A DNA stretch of 64,000 bases from Macrotis lagotis (Eukaryota > Chordata > Mammalia > Peramelemorphia > Peramelidae), in the NCBI RefSeq assembly GCF_037893015.1, contig NC_133658.1, positions 60,665,818 to 60,729,817 of the forward strand. The letters are read 5' to 3'. The notes below the pieces were generated by a model. That model was not told the origin of the DNA. It saw only the letters and a program-made list of their open reading frames with translations, and did no database searches. The position numbers were made by a program, and so were the translations under genes. Of the stretch, positions 10,540-21,200 are shown in pieces. The stretch's first letter is position 1, and each line of letters begins with the position of its first letter.

Positions 10540-12115
10540 AAAGATGGGGAACAGGGAAAGTCGGGCTCTGGGGGCGATCTCTCATGGAAACATCTCTTCC
10601 CTTCCCCCTCCCCACACAGATAGATGCACAACACTTTGGGCACGCGGACGTCCACTACCGTGGGAGAGAAGGCGAGAGCCGGGTGGGGAGGGGAGGAGAC
10701 CGCCCGAATCCAGCCCCTCGACTGCCCCAGCGCATCACGTCCACTCAGCGTCCCCCGGTCACCCGGCTAGATGCGACCCCATCTTAAGAGATTCACAAAG
10801 CTGGGGCCGTAGAGGGGAGGTGTCCGGGGTGGGGAGCCGATCGGGGAGAGGCTCGCTGGGGAGGGGGGGTCAGAGTCCTGCTAGAAGGGGAGGAACTCGG
10901 GAGAGAAGCCGTCAGCAAGGAGGAGTGCGGAGGGAAGCGGCAGGAGCCAGGGAAGGGGCTGTCCCGGGGAGGGCGGAGATGGAGAGCCTGCGGACTCGGA
11001 GAGGTCTAAGGACCCGCACTCGGCCGGGGCGCAGTCTTGGGAGGGGGGCGAGGGTGGGGGTGGGGACGGGGCGGAGAGGCGGGAAGCAGGGTCTGATTTA
11101 GGGAGAGGAGGGAGGGGAGCCCTTGGGTGGGGGGCCGGATCAGAGCTGCTGAGACCGTCAGGGGGCCGGGAGAGGGGTGGGTCTGGGGCGGGGGGAGGCG
11201 CGGGAAGCCCGGTCCGGGCCAGGGTCCGGCGCTACTCACGTCCAGGATGACCGAGGTGCCCCTCCGGGGCGCGCCCGGGGGCGGCGGCGGGGCGGGACGG
11301 AGCCCGTCGGCCAGCGGCTGGCGGGGCTCGCCCATCCTGGCTCCCACCCAGCGGAGCAGCCCCCCCAGCGCCCGGCCCTGCGGCGGCGGCTCCCGGAGCA
11401 GTCTGTGCGCGCCGGCCCTGCAGAGGCGCGCCGCCCGCTCACACATGGCTCGCGCAGCGCCCGCCTCCCGCCCGCAGGAGCCGCCGCCGCCCCCCGCCTG
11501 CCCACGCGCGGCCACTCGCCCGGTCCGCCCCGCGCGGCGCCCGCGCCAGACCCCGCCCCCCCGGACCCCGCGTGGGCCGCGGGACGGGGCCGCGGGGGGA
11601 GGGAGGGGGCGCCGGGCCCGGCCCGAGCCGGAGGGACCCCCAGGAGCCTGTCCATCCCCCCCTTCGCTCGTTCTGAGGGTGATGGGGGCCCCCCGGCACC
11701 CCGAAACTGGAGGGCGCGGCAGGACCGTGCCGATGCGGGACGTCGCGGGGCCCGGGGGGCGCCGGGGGCGGCGGGGGGCGGCCGCGGCGGGGCCCCACGG
11801 CCTCCAGCCCGGCGGGGGCGGCGGCTGGGGGGGCGCCCCGAGGCCTCGGGCCCCCAGATCGCCCAGGCTCCGGCCCCTCAGGCTGCGGGCGCCGCCGCGT
11901 CCCGGGGAGCTCCTCTGAGGCTCGCGCTCCCTCTGCCGGCGGCGGCCCCGGAGCCCGCGGCTCTGCCCGCCGCTCCGAGCGCGCCCGGGGCCCGTGCGTC
12001 CCCCCAAAGGGCTGCCCTGGCCCCCAGACACTCACCGGTGCGGGGCCCCGGCCCGGGCACTGGCCGCCCGGCCCGCGAGAGCTGCCCAACGGGGCGGGAA
12101 AGCTCTTCCTCCCAC
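10540..12115. promoter_or_regulatory. NECAB2: CpG island, NECAB2 promoter and first exon
   Basis: GC content and CpG density rise sharply at about 10540 and fall at about 12115, where the pyrimidine tract begins. The ATG of NECAB2 is near the middle, so the start site should lie between about 11450 and 11700. GC boxes and long G runs are frequent. Long open frames on both strands here are a by-product of few stop codons in GC-rich DNA. Confidence 0.88.
11240..11446 (-). CDS. NECAB2: NECAB2 coding exon 1
   Basis: The exon encodes 69 residues from ATG at 11446 (context GAGCCATGT) to the donor ATCCTGGAC|GTGAGT. The product begins [20 protein letters not shown], continues through [18 protein letters not shown] and a proline-rich stretch ([10 protein letters not shown]), and ends TSVILD, as in mammalian NECAB2. 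The exon ends in phase 0, just before the first EF-hand helix. NECAB2 is a neuronal cytoplasmic Ca2+-binding protein known to bind adenosine A2A and mGlu5 receptors. It has N-terminal EF hands, a central coiled coil and a C-terminal monooxygenase-like (ABM) domain; only its start is here. Its place directly downstream of OSGIN1 on the same strand matches human synteny. Confidence 0.95.
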
Positions 12116-12134
12116 CCCAGGACTCCGGACCTTG

Positions 12135-12202
12135 ATTCACATTCTCTCTGTCTGTCTGTCTCTCTGCCTCTGCCTCTGTCTGTCTCTGTCTCTCTCTCTG
12201 TC

Positions 12203-12235
<33 letters not shown>

Positions 12236-12238
12236 GTG

Positions 12239-12271
<33 letters not shown>

Positions 12272-12274
12272 GTG

Positions 12275-12308
<34 letters not shown>

Positions 12309-13110
12309 TGTCTCTCTCTGTCTCTGTCTCTCTCTCTGTGTCTCTCTCTGTCTCTGTGTCTCTCTCTCTGTGTCTCTCTCTGTCTCTGTGTCTCTCTCTG
12401 TCTCTGCCTCTGTCTCTCTGTGTCTCTCTCTGTCTGTGTCTCTGTGTCTCTCTCTGTGTCTCTCTCTGTCTGTGTCTGTGTCTCTGTCTCTCTCTCTCTG
12501 TGTCTCTCTCTGTCTCTGTGTCTCTCTCTGTCTCTGCCTCTGTCTCTCTCTCTGTGTCTCTCTCTGTCTCTGTCTCTGTGTCTCTCTCTGTCTCTGTCTC
12601 TCTCTCTGTGTCTCTCTCTGTCTCTCTCTGTCTCTGCCTCTGTCTCTCTCTGTGTCTCTCTCTGTCTCTGTCTCTCTATCTCTGTCTCTCTCTCTCTCTA
12701 TGTCTCTCCCTCTCTGTGTGTCTCTCTCTGTCTCTGTCTCTCTCTGTCTCTATCTCTGTCTCTCTCTGTCTCTGTCTCTCTCTCTCTGTGTGTCTCTCTC
12801 TGTCTCTGTCTCTCTCTGTCTCTATCTCTGTCTCTCTCTGTCTCTGTCTCTCTCTCTGTGTCTCTCTCTCTCTGTCTCTCTCTGTCTCTCTCTGTGTCTC
12901 TCTCTGTCTCTGTCTCTCTATCTCTGTCTCTCTCTCTCTCTATGTCTCTCTCTGTCTCGCTGTCTCTGTCTCTCTCTGTGTCTCTCTCTGTCTCTGTCTC
13001 TCTGTGTCTCTCCCTCTCTGTGTCTCTCACTGTCTCTGTCTCTGTGTCTCTCTCTGTCTCTCTCTCTGTGTCTCTCTCTGTCTCTGTCTCTCTCTCTCTT
13101 TCCCTCTCTC
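12135..13110. repeat. (TCTCTG)n-rich low-complexity block, about 1 kb
   Basis: The plus strand is built from TCTCTC, TCTGTC and TGTGTC units with almost no A (only rare CTATCT or CTATGT variants). Variant positions recur: TGTGTG marks at 12715 and 12787 indicate a 72-bp duplication, and a CTATGT-bearing unit near 12680-12708 recurs near 12919-12949. It lies between the OSGIN1 3' end and the NECAB2 promoter. Confidence 0.95.
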
Positions 13111-13600
13111 CTTCTTTCTTCTAGCCTGTCCCTCATTTCCCTCTTTCTCCCCTTCTTTTTCTCTTCCTCTTCCTCCCCTTCCCCTCCATCCCTTTCTCTC
13201 CCTCCCTTCTCTTTCCCCTCCGTTCTTCTTTTCCCCCTCTCTGCCTCTCTCCCTCCTTCCTCTCCCTCTTTCTCTCCCCTTTTCTCTCTTTGTCCCCCCT
13301 CTCTATCTCTCTTCCCTCCTTTTTCTCTCCCTCTACCATCTCTTCCTCCCTCCCTCTTTCTCACTCTCCCTTCTCTCTCCCCTCTGCCTCTTTCTCTCCC
13401 TCTCCCTTCTCTTCACCCTTCCCTCTCTCCCTCTCTCTCCTTCCCTTCCTCCATCTTTCTCTTCCCCTCTCTTTCCCTACCCTTCCTCTTCCTCCTTCTC
13501 CCCATTCTCTCTCCCCCTCACTCTTTCTCTCTCTCCCTCTATCTCTTCCCCCTCCCTCCCCTAATATCCTCTCTCTCCCCCACCCTCTCTTCCTCCATTT
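13110..13600. repeat. Polypyrimidine tract, CCCTCT/CTTCC-rich
   Basis: This continues the preceding block without a break but has lost the G, so it is nearly pure C and T on the plus strand for about 490 bp. It is purine-only on the minus strand. No unit length is clear. Confidence 0.93.
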
Positions 13601-13619
13601 AATTCAATAAAATTCAAGT

Positions 13620-13994
13620 CAAGAAACATTAAGTGACTGCTTTTTTCAAAGTACTCTGAGATATAAACAAACAAAAACCCAAGAAAGTCTGTCCTCAAGG
13701 AGTTGACTTTCTGAAGAAATATAACATGAACAAATAAAAGAAAATCCAACATATATATACATATATATATATATATATACATATACAATTTAATTTTAAG
13801 AATAAAGTACAAACAATCGGGAAAACAGGAAAGGTTTCATGAAGGAGGTGACACCTGAAAGTGTCATTGATAAAAGCATTCTAGAAATGAGGCACCACTT
13901 GGGTAAAGGGTTGGAGGCAGGAAATAGTTATACATGGGAACAGCTAGTATATAAATTTGACTGGATCTAGGATTGTCACAGTGAATAATGCAAA

Positions 13995-14065
<71 letters not shown>

Positions 14066-14240
14066 GTGATGGAGAGCCACATTGTTAAGGGTCTTAAATT
14101 CTAGGCTGAAGAATATTTGGGAAGCAACAGGGAATCACTGAGGATTTTTGAGGAGGTAGATGATGTGGTCAGATATGTGTTTTTAGGAATATCACCATCA
14201 ATGCTGCAGCTGTGGAAAAGACAGATTGAACAGGGGAGAG
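13620..14240 (+). repeat. Unclassified dispersed repeat (family 1), interrupted by microsatellites
   Basis: Shared phrases with copies at 34545-35100 and 40840-41440 include a 'tcctcaaggagttgac'-type start, 'gagccacattgttaagg' and 'gtggtcagatatgtgttttta'. It is cut by a TA-rich tract (13749-13785) and a GA repeat (14000-14062). I recognise the family as common in marsupial DNA but cannot name it. Confidence 0.6.
14000..14062. repeat. (GA)n microsatellite
   Basis: About 30 pure GA units inside a family 1 repeat. Confidence 0.95.
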
Positions 14241-14617
14241 ACAGGAAACAGGAATGCCAAACATGAGGCTGTTGAAGCTTTACAATGAAGAGGTGGTAAA
14301 ACTTCCTTGTGGTAGAAGCTGAATGAATATGGGGGAAGGGGTAGGTTCAAGATGTTCTGGGAGCAGAACTGACATAATTTGGCAAAAGATGAGCTAGGGG
14401 AGGTGAGGGTCATCATCACCTCACCCCCCTCACACCGTGTCAGGTTCACACTTGCCCATTCACTGGCTTTGTCTTTGGACCCCACCTTTTACTCGGACAC
14501 AGCGAGAGATTTATACAACACAGACTCAGTTTGAGGACATTGGGATCTCTGCACAGGGACAAGCCAGGACATCATAAAGACAAACTTCTCCAAGGACGTA
14601 TTTTGACAGCCATTTAA

Positions 14618-14623
14618 TTTATT
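14618..14623 (-). terminator. OSGIN1: OSGIN1 poly(A) signal AATAAA
   Basis: The plus strand reads TTTATT, giving AATAAA on the minus strand about 490 nt after the stop codon, with a T/GT-rich stretch (GTTTGTCTTTATG) roughly 45 nt downstream. This predicts a 3' UTR of about 510 nt at 14600-15112, which includes a CA/GT microsatellite. It is the first canonical signal I found after the stop. Confidence 0.65.
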
Positions 14624-14888
14624 CAAAGTATAGTCCTAGGGAAGAGTTGAGGTCAGTAACCACCTAGGGCTGAGTTCTATCATCAGAGTTGCTCATTGGC
14701 CCAGGCTTTGGGGCCTTGAGGGCCTGAAGTTTGAGAGGCCTGCAGAGACTTTTGAGCTGGTCTACTCCTCAGACCCTGGTCCATCCAGACCAACAAATAC
14801 TGTACTTGCCTTAGGGCAGCAGCCCTGACACTTTGGTCTATTAACAAGGAACTGGTCTTTAGAATCATTGTCCTTCCCATTCCCCCGT

Positions 14889-14897
14889 ACACACACA

Positions 14898-14956
<59 letters not shown>
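14889..14956. repeat. (CA)n microsatellite in the OSGIN1 3' UTR
   Basis: Over 30 CA units with one CATA interruption; TG on the transcript strand. Confidence 0.95.
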
Positions 14957-14957
<1 letters not shown>

Positions 14958-15112
14958 CTCTCTATAGGGAGACGTTCCTCTGGGGGAGGCCCATTTTGGG
15001 GCTAGGGACACTCTGAGCCCTGTCACTGTACCAGGCAGGATTGAGCAGGGCTCTTTCCTAGTCTGAGCTGGGGCTGTGAGGTTGGGGACATTTAGGGTGG
15101 GCAGGGGAAGCC

Positions 15113-16061
15113 CTAGGGAGGCTTCCTATATTTTTTCTGCAGGGAACTGGCCACAGCCAAGGCCCCACCCTGCACAAACCTCACAAAATTGTCTCCCACC
15201 AGGGGCCCAATGGCATAGAGACCTCTCTGCCGGGTGCTCTGATAGGTGAAGGGGTCCACCTCAATGGGGTTCCTCTTGGGGCTGAGTGGTTGATCTGGGT
15301 CCACAGTTAGGTCAGTGCCTCCATGGGCCAGGAAGGAGAGGTCAGGGTAGGAGCCAATGAGGACCAGCACAAGGGAGACCCTGAACAGTTTGTGTTCACC
15401 ATTTTGGTCCTGAAACACAGCCTGCTGATCCTCCTGGAAGAGCAGGGGCTGATGTTTAGGTAGGCTCAAGTAGCCTCTGTAGGTGGGGGAAGAGAGGATA
15501 GATTTCTCCTGCATCATCTGGTGGACTTGTTGGTATTCTGGGTACATCTTCTTGGGGAGCTGGTTGAAAATGAGACCAGGATCATCCACAGGCCGGCGGA
15601 AAGCATGGATCACTGGCAAGTTGTAGTGGCGAGCATAGAGGATGGCATCAGCTGCTGAGAGACCGGCCCCGATGATGAGGACCGGATCAGAGTTAGGGCT
15701 CACAATGCCAGCCTTCATGGCCTCTTCTAAGGCAGAGAGCTCATAGTGAACATATGGAAGATCCTCTCCAGCAATGCCCAGTCGGGCTGGGCTATCTGAT
15801 GTTCCCGTGGCCAGGACCACATTGCGGGCCCGGAGACTGAAGGACTGCTGGCTCCCATCCTTGGCGGTCATAAAGCCACTCACCATGAACAGGGGGCTCC
15901 CGTCCTGCTGGTTCCTGGTTTCCCCTGACTCTGGGCTTCCAATGTCTACCGCTGTGACCACAGAGCCACAGAAGAAGTTGTGGCAGAGTCCCTTCTTTAC
16001 CACATAGTCCTGGTAATAATGGGCAATATCCCCAGCTGTGGCCCGGCTATCCCACAAGCCT
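15113..16061 (-). CDS. OSGIN1: OSGIN1 exon 6: C-terminal two thirds and stop
   Basis: The 949-nt terminal exon encodes residues 155-470. The acceptor is CCCTATCACAG|AGGC, and the frame continues as RGLWDSRATAGDIAHYYQDY. It contains the ATGT motif, the second dinucleotide-binding motif (VLIIGAGLSAADA), the HAFRRPVDDPGLIFNQLPKK block and the C-terminal flavin-contact block ending in RKPP and TAG. One long terminal exon is also the arrangement in other mammals. The frame is uninterrupted across about 950 bases, amid neutral repeat-rich DNA, which shows selection. Confidence 0.97.
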
Positions 16062-16391
16062 CTGTGATAGGGACATGAACAAAGTCAGAGGTCAGTCTCA
16101 ATGATCTGAACTATGTAGATGTGAGATCCTAAATACCCTTCACACAAGTACAGAAAAGAGTGACCTGGGACTTCTAGTAATTTAGCTACCTATAGGCAAT
16201 GGTTACTTTCCCAAAGGGATGGCCCATTAGTTTCTTAAAGAATATTAAACTTGAAGTCAGGAAGACCTAAGTTCAAATCTTGCCTCAGAACTTAATATCA
16301 ATGTCAGGAACACTTGGTATCTGTATGACCCTGGGCAAGTCACTTAACCTCTCTCTATCTCAGTTGCCTGATCTGTAAAGCAGGGATAATG

Positions 16392-16437
<46 letters not shown>

Positions 16438-18188
16438 CTACCTCCTGGGATTATTGTAAGAATAAAATAAAATAATATTTGTAAAAGTGCTTTGCATTTT
16501 TTTCCAGTTTGGATCTGATTCTTGTCTCACAATATGATTAATATGGATCTATGTTTAGCATGATTATACATATATAGCTTATGTTAATTGCTTTTCCTTA
16601 GGGAAGGGAGGTAGAAAAATATAAAACTTAAAACCTTGCCAAAAATTGATTGTTGAAAACTTTTATTGTATGTAGTTGGAAAATAAATGAATAAAATATT
16701 AAACTAAAAAGTGCTCTGCAAACCTTGAAGCTCTATACAAATATATTTTATTAATACAAAATATAATATAAACATTTTATATATAAAGTTTTCATTGTTC
16801 AGTAATGCTTAATATTTCATGATATCATTGGTGGGGGGGGGGTTCAGGACAAAGAAACCATTTTCCAGATGAGAAAACTAAAGCAATGTTAAATGACTTG
16901 CCTCTTGTCACACGGCTAGTAAATATCTGAAGCTGGATTTGAACTCAGATCTTCTTGACTTTAGGCCCAGTATTTTATCCATTGTGCCACCTGGCTGCCC
17001 CAGTAGAAATGTTAGCTATTCTCTATAGCCCAACCAGATTGGGGGTATGCAATGAGAATTTCTTTCCATTCCCTCCCCCTCCTCCCTTGAAAGGATGGGG
17101 AATCCAATAAGAGAGACTTAAAAGGGGAAACAGCCAAGGTCAAAAAAGTGGGCAAAGGTTAAGGGGCAGGACATTCTTGACAGGGTTAAGGCAAGGGTAA
17201 AGAATGAATGAATGATGTCCCTACTGGACAACATAATATAGGGGCTCAGACTTTGAGCAACCAGTGATTGAAAATTTTGAGTAGTTTTTGTAAACATTTT
17301 TATAAACTACATTTTTGTAACTTCATTTTTCTGTTATGGGGCTAGGAGGTTTGTGGGTGGCTCTTTTTAAAGGATTATCAAAAGCCAGTGAAAGAAAGGA
17401 CTGAGTTCAATCCTCTCGCTTTACAGATGGAGTAGAGGCCCATAACCTAGGTCTCCCAGTTCTCAGTTCAACATTCTTTCCCATAAATCACTCAGTCCCC
17501 TAGTTCCTCAGCAAAATTTCTTTTTTTGCAGTCTTGCTAAAATCTCCTTTTTGCAGTCTCAATAAAACATGCCTTCTGCCTCTCAGTAGAGAGGGAACAT
17601 GCTTTGTTTTTCATTAACTGACCTTCTTTGTTAGAAGGCAGGGTTCTCTACTTTTGCGGGGGGGAGTCATCACTGGAGAGTAACAGAAAACATTAAGAAA
17701 CAAATTTTAAAAACTCTGACCTCATCTCAGGATCTAAGAGGATACTCTCTGTAGGTAGAAAGGAATCAGTCACATATTTAGAAGGCCCTGAGAGGACATT
17801 GAGTCCCACTCCCTTATTGTATCCATAAGGAGAGGGAGGTTCAGGGAGGCCAAATTATTTGCTCACATAGCCAGTAAATGTCTGAGGTGGCACTTGAATA
17901 CAGATCTTTCTGACTACTATGCTACCTACTGATTCAAAGAGAGAGATATGGTAGAGGCTGGTATGTGAGGGGATGCTGATGAAGACCAGACCAAGTCTAC
18001 CATTTGATAGTATGGGAAAAACTAAAATAGAGAGGGTAGAAATCGAGGGCGCATGTTTATTGGGAAAACTAGGGCTCACAGACTATTCTTTTACAGGACC
18101 AACTAGCTTACAATCTGATGTGAGGATCAAAGGAGGTAATGTATGTGGAGTACTTGGCAAACTTTAAAGTGTAATATAGTTGTAAGCT

Positions 18189-18223
<35 letters not shown>

Positions 18224-21200
18224 TACCACCACAGACTGTGCCACAGAAAGGAAACTAAAGGGATCCCAGATTAGGTTCAGAGAGGATGTTACCCTGAGGT
18301 CTGGGTCTACTGTTTCAATTAGGGTTGAGAAAAATGTATTTCTCTGGTTTGGAGCAGCCTTACTTCCATCCCTCCTTCCTTCCCAGTTAGGTCCCATCTT
18401 CTTCTCACCTGCGCTTCCTCTGTATCCAGTCTTTAAACTGCAGGTCAGGGAGCCCCATCCACTCGCCCTGGCTTAAGGTCACCATGGAACCTTCAATGGA
18501 CTAGATAAGAATAAAGGCCTTTAGTCTCTGCTTCCAATATCCCCCTGAACCCAGGACTACTTAAGGATGGGAAGAATAGATGAAAAGAGGGATGGCAGAA
18601 GGTTTCTTCAGAGAGAGAAGATGATAGATTGGCCAGGGGAAAGGAACAGAGCAATTTTCATCATTTGACTCTTCCAAGTCTCCTGATGTCCCTAAATTCT
18701 ATTTCTCCCAACTCACATGCCAGGCACCACCAGGGAGGTTGCGACCCAGGACCAAATGGGGGATATTTCGCTCTGCTTGGTATTTCCAGGTGAGGACAGA
18801 CTCGGTATTTCCTCCAAAATCTGTGTCTGGGCGCAGGAGAGTATCAAAAAGCAAGGCTACAGGGCTTTCACTTCTGCCCTCCAAGCCTTCTGACAGATAG
18901 TCCAGGTCCTACCAAAGAGAAAAATATGAAAAAGATCTTAGAGGTCATTGGAGACAACCACTTCATTTTATAGATGAAGAAACATGGAGGAGAAGCCCAA
19001 GGAACCTAAGTTTTTCTTGAGGATCCCTTGCTAGACCTCACCCAGGACAATGGGAAACTAGGGTGAGGTTGGACATGAATAATTGATCTGTTGATCAGAT
19101 CCTGCTTAATAATCAAGACCAATTTTGGGGGGTGGTAGGAGTAATAAAGGGGAGACATTGATAAAGTTATCAGGGTTAAACACTAAGTAAGGAAATCAAG
19201 AGAAGAGGAGGACCACTGGCTCAAAGGTTTCTATACTGACCTGGTCCAGAATAGAGACATGTGGTTTCTCTGTCAGCTTCTTTTGCAGGATGGGGTATGG
19301 ATGAACAGCATCAGTTTTCACATAAGGAGTATAGCCAGAGAGTAGGTAGGACAGACAGATTCCTGAAGGACCATTGCCTAGTGGGAGAAGAGACATGGTG
19401 ATGGATAGCCTATTGTTGCTTAATCCATTTGTACTGAGCTAGCAGCCTCAGTTTCTCTCCATAAAGATCCACCAGTTAAAAACAGAAAAAAAAACTTTTA
19501 CAAAATGTTTGTGATGGGGCCTTTAGTGTGAAAATGATGGCTACAAAACACACCAGTCAATGTCTATAGCATCCCAGACACCTTGCCTATGGACTCATAC
19601 TTGTATCAACATGAAACTCAATGCTAGGTGTTATATCCATGCCATAGATATAGACTGAACAGCAGTAACCTCGATGACACAAGCTCAACCTGATCTCTGA
19701 TAGGCATCTAAAACCATTCATGACTTAATCTTTTCATATTTTTCCAGTGTTTCTATCTTTATGTGTCTCTTCCACCTACTCTATAATCAGCTATACTCCA
19801 TGTCTCTGACTCCTGTTTTTGTTCTGATTGTCCTGCAAGCCTGGAATATTTTCCTGACACCTTTACCTCTTGGCTTCCTTAGTTTTCTTTGAGACACAAC
19901 TCAAGTCCCACCATTTTCAGGAAGCCATTAGGATCTCCCTGGTCTTTCAACTCCCACTGCTTTCATTTATACCTTAGGATAAAATTATTTACTCTCCAAT
20001 TAATTTTAAATTCTTTCTTTAAATATCTTTTATAAAATATTTTTGTTGCATTGTAGTCAGTCAAGGATGTGCTTAGCATTTCTGCTTATCTACATTTGCT
20101 TGTGAGATTATATTCTAAAAAATATGGCAAATTTTTGTAAAGGTGCCATGCTTGGCTGAGAAATAAATAAGCTCTTTTCTGCTCCCATTCAGTAATCACC
20201 AGAAGAGCTATTATCTCTAAGTTTTCTAAAATTCTTTTCAGGTCCTTAATTTTTTTTCACATTTCTCTTTTTTGTTAGATTTATCTAAGTTCAAAATGGA
20301 TATGAAAATGTGACTATGAAAGCAGATGCTTTAGTGTTCAGTGACAAACTTTGACTTACATCTGTTTCTATCTCTAACCCTACATCCCAGATCTCCTAGA
20401 ACAATTTCCTTGTCTGTAGGTCATCATTATCTCTTTGGTAACCCATACTCCAGAAAAGCCCAGCTGTCAAAAAAAAAGGCAGCCAACTTGGGCAATAAAA
20501 TATAAGCCTGATATAATGAATACTACCCAGAAGAAGAGAGTCAAATAATATTGAACAGTCAAAATAAAAGACCCTCTAGTAAGAGAATTGCTGCTACTTT
20601 TCTTGGAAGGCATATGCTAGAAAGGAGACAAAGACTCTCATCTGAACCAGTTAGCCCCACTGCCTGCCAAAAGCATCAATGAGTTAATACAAATATCAAT
20701 TTTGTTCACCTTTCCTGGACTCTGGGAGGTTCAGCTAAGGCTGGGTAGTGGTATAATAAATTAGGAGAAATCTGTTGGGTTTATACAATAACTAAGAAAC
20801 CTGGATCAATATTGTCATTATTCTAATATCTCACTTTCATTATTTTTATAAAAAGTTTACAAAGCATTGTCACATGGTTTAACAACAGAAACAGATATAA
20901 TTTTAATTAGTGGAAATGGCATTCTAAAAGGTACATTGCAATTTGCTTTGTTGCTGAACCCCATCTGATTTACAGCTGAAACTTCTTTTTTTATTAATAT
21001 TTTATTTGTTTTCCCCATTATATTTAACAGTAGTTTCTACCTATTATTTTTGTAGGGTTTTGAATTTTATAATTTTCCCCCACCCTCCCTTCCCTCCCCC
21101 AACCCCTCCATAGAAGACAATTTGATAATCTTTACATTGTCTCCATGCTATACATTGATCAAAACTGAATGTGTTGAGAGAGAAATCATATCCTTAAGGA

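Larger units (their letters stand above)
7901..11239 (-). other. NECAB2: NECAB2 intron 1
   Basis: The intron is about 3.3 kb. From its 3' end it holds AT-rich sequence, two MIR/CORE-SINE fragments (8768-9000 and 9535-9715), a trinucleotide repeat block (9714-9995) and the GC-rich half of the CpG island. I see no extra exon. Confidence 0.9.
14600..15112 (-). other. OSGIN1: OSGIN1 3' UTR
   Basis: This lies between the stop codon and the predicted cleavage site. A long TG repeat on the transcript strand (CA on plus, 14889-14956) lies within it. No open frame continues here and no second poly(A) signal of canonical form was noticed. Confidence 0.6.
16062..18408 (-). other. OSGIN1: OSGIN1 intron 5
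   Basis: The intron is about 2.35 kb. It holds a CORE-type SINE (16240-16500) with an AAT microsatellite, an old L1 3' end (16505-16715), a reversed SINE (16858-17005), a MIR-like fragment (17775-17935) and a CAT repeat near the donor (18190-18222). I see no additional exon. Confidence 0.85.

Noticed and set aside
11006..12031. Minus-strand frames of 341 and 233 codons in the CpG island
   Set aside because: They overlap the NECAB2 exon in other frames and are Arg/Pro/Gly-rich by composition. Only the 69-codon NECAB2 frame shows family similarity and a donor at its end.
12698..13364. Minus-strand Arg-Glu-Thr-rich frames
   Set aside because: Translations of the purine strand of the simple repeat; no real protein.
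11177..13564. Long plus-strand frame of 795 codons and overlapping frames at 11994-13124 and 12370-13602
   Set aside because: It starts in GC-rich island DNA with few stops and runs into the TCTCTG repeat, which cannot encode stops in this frame. The product is a Ser-Leu-Val repeat with no family resemblance.
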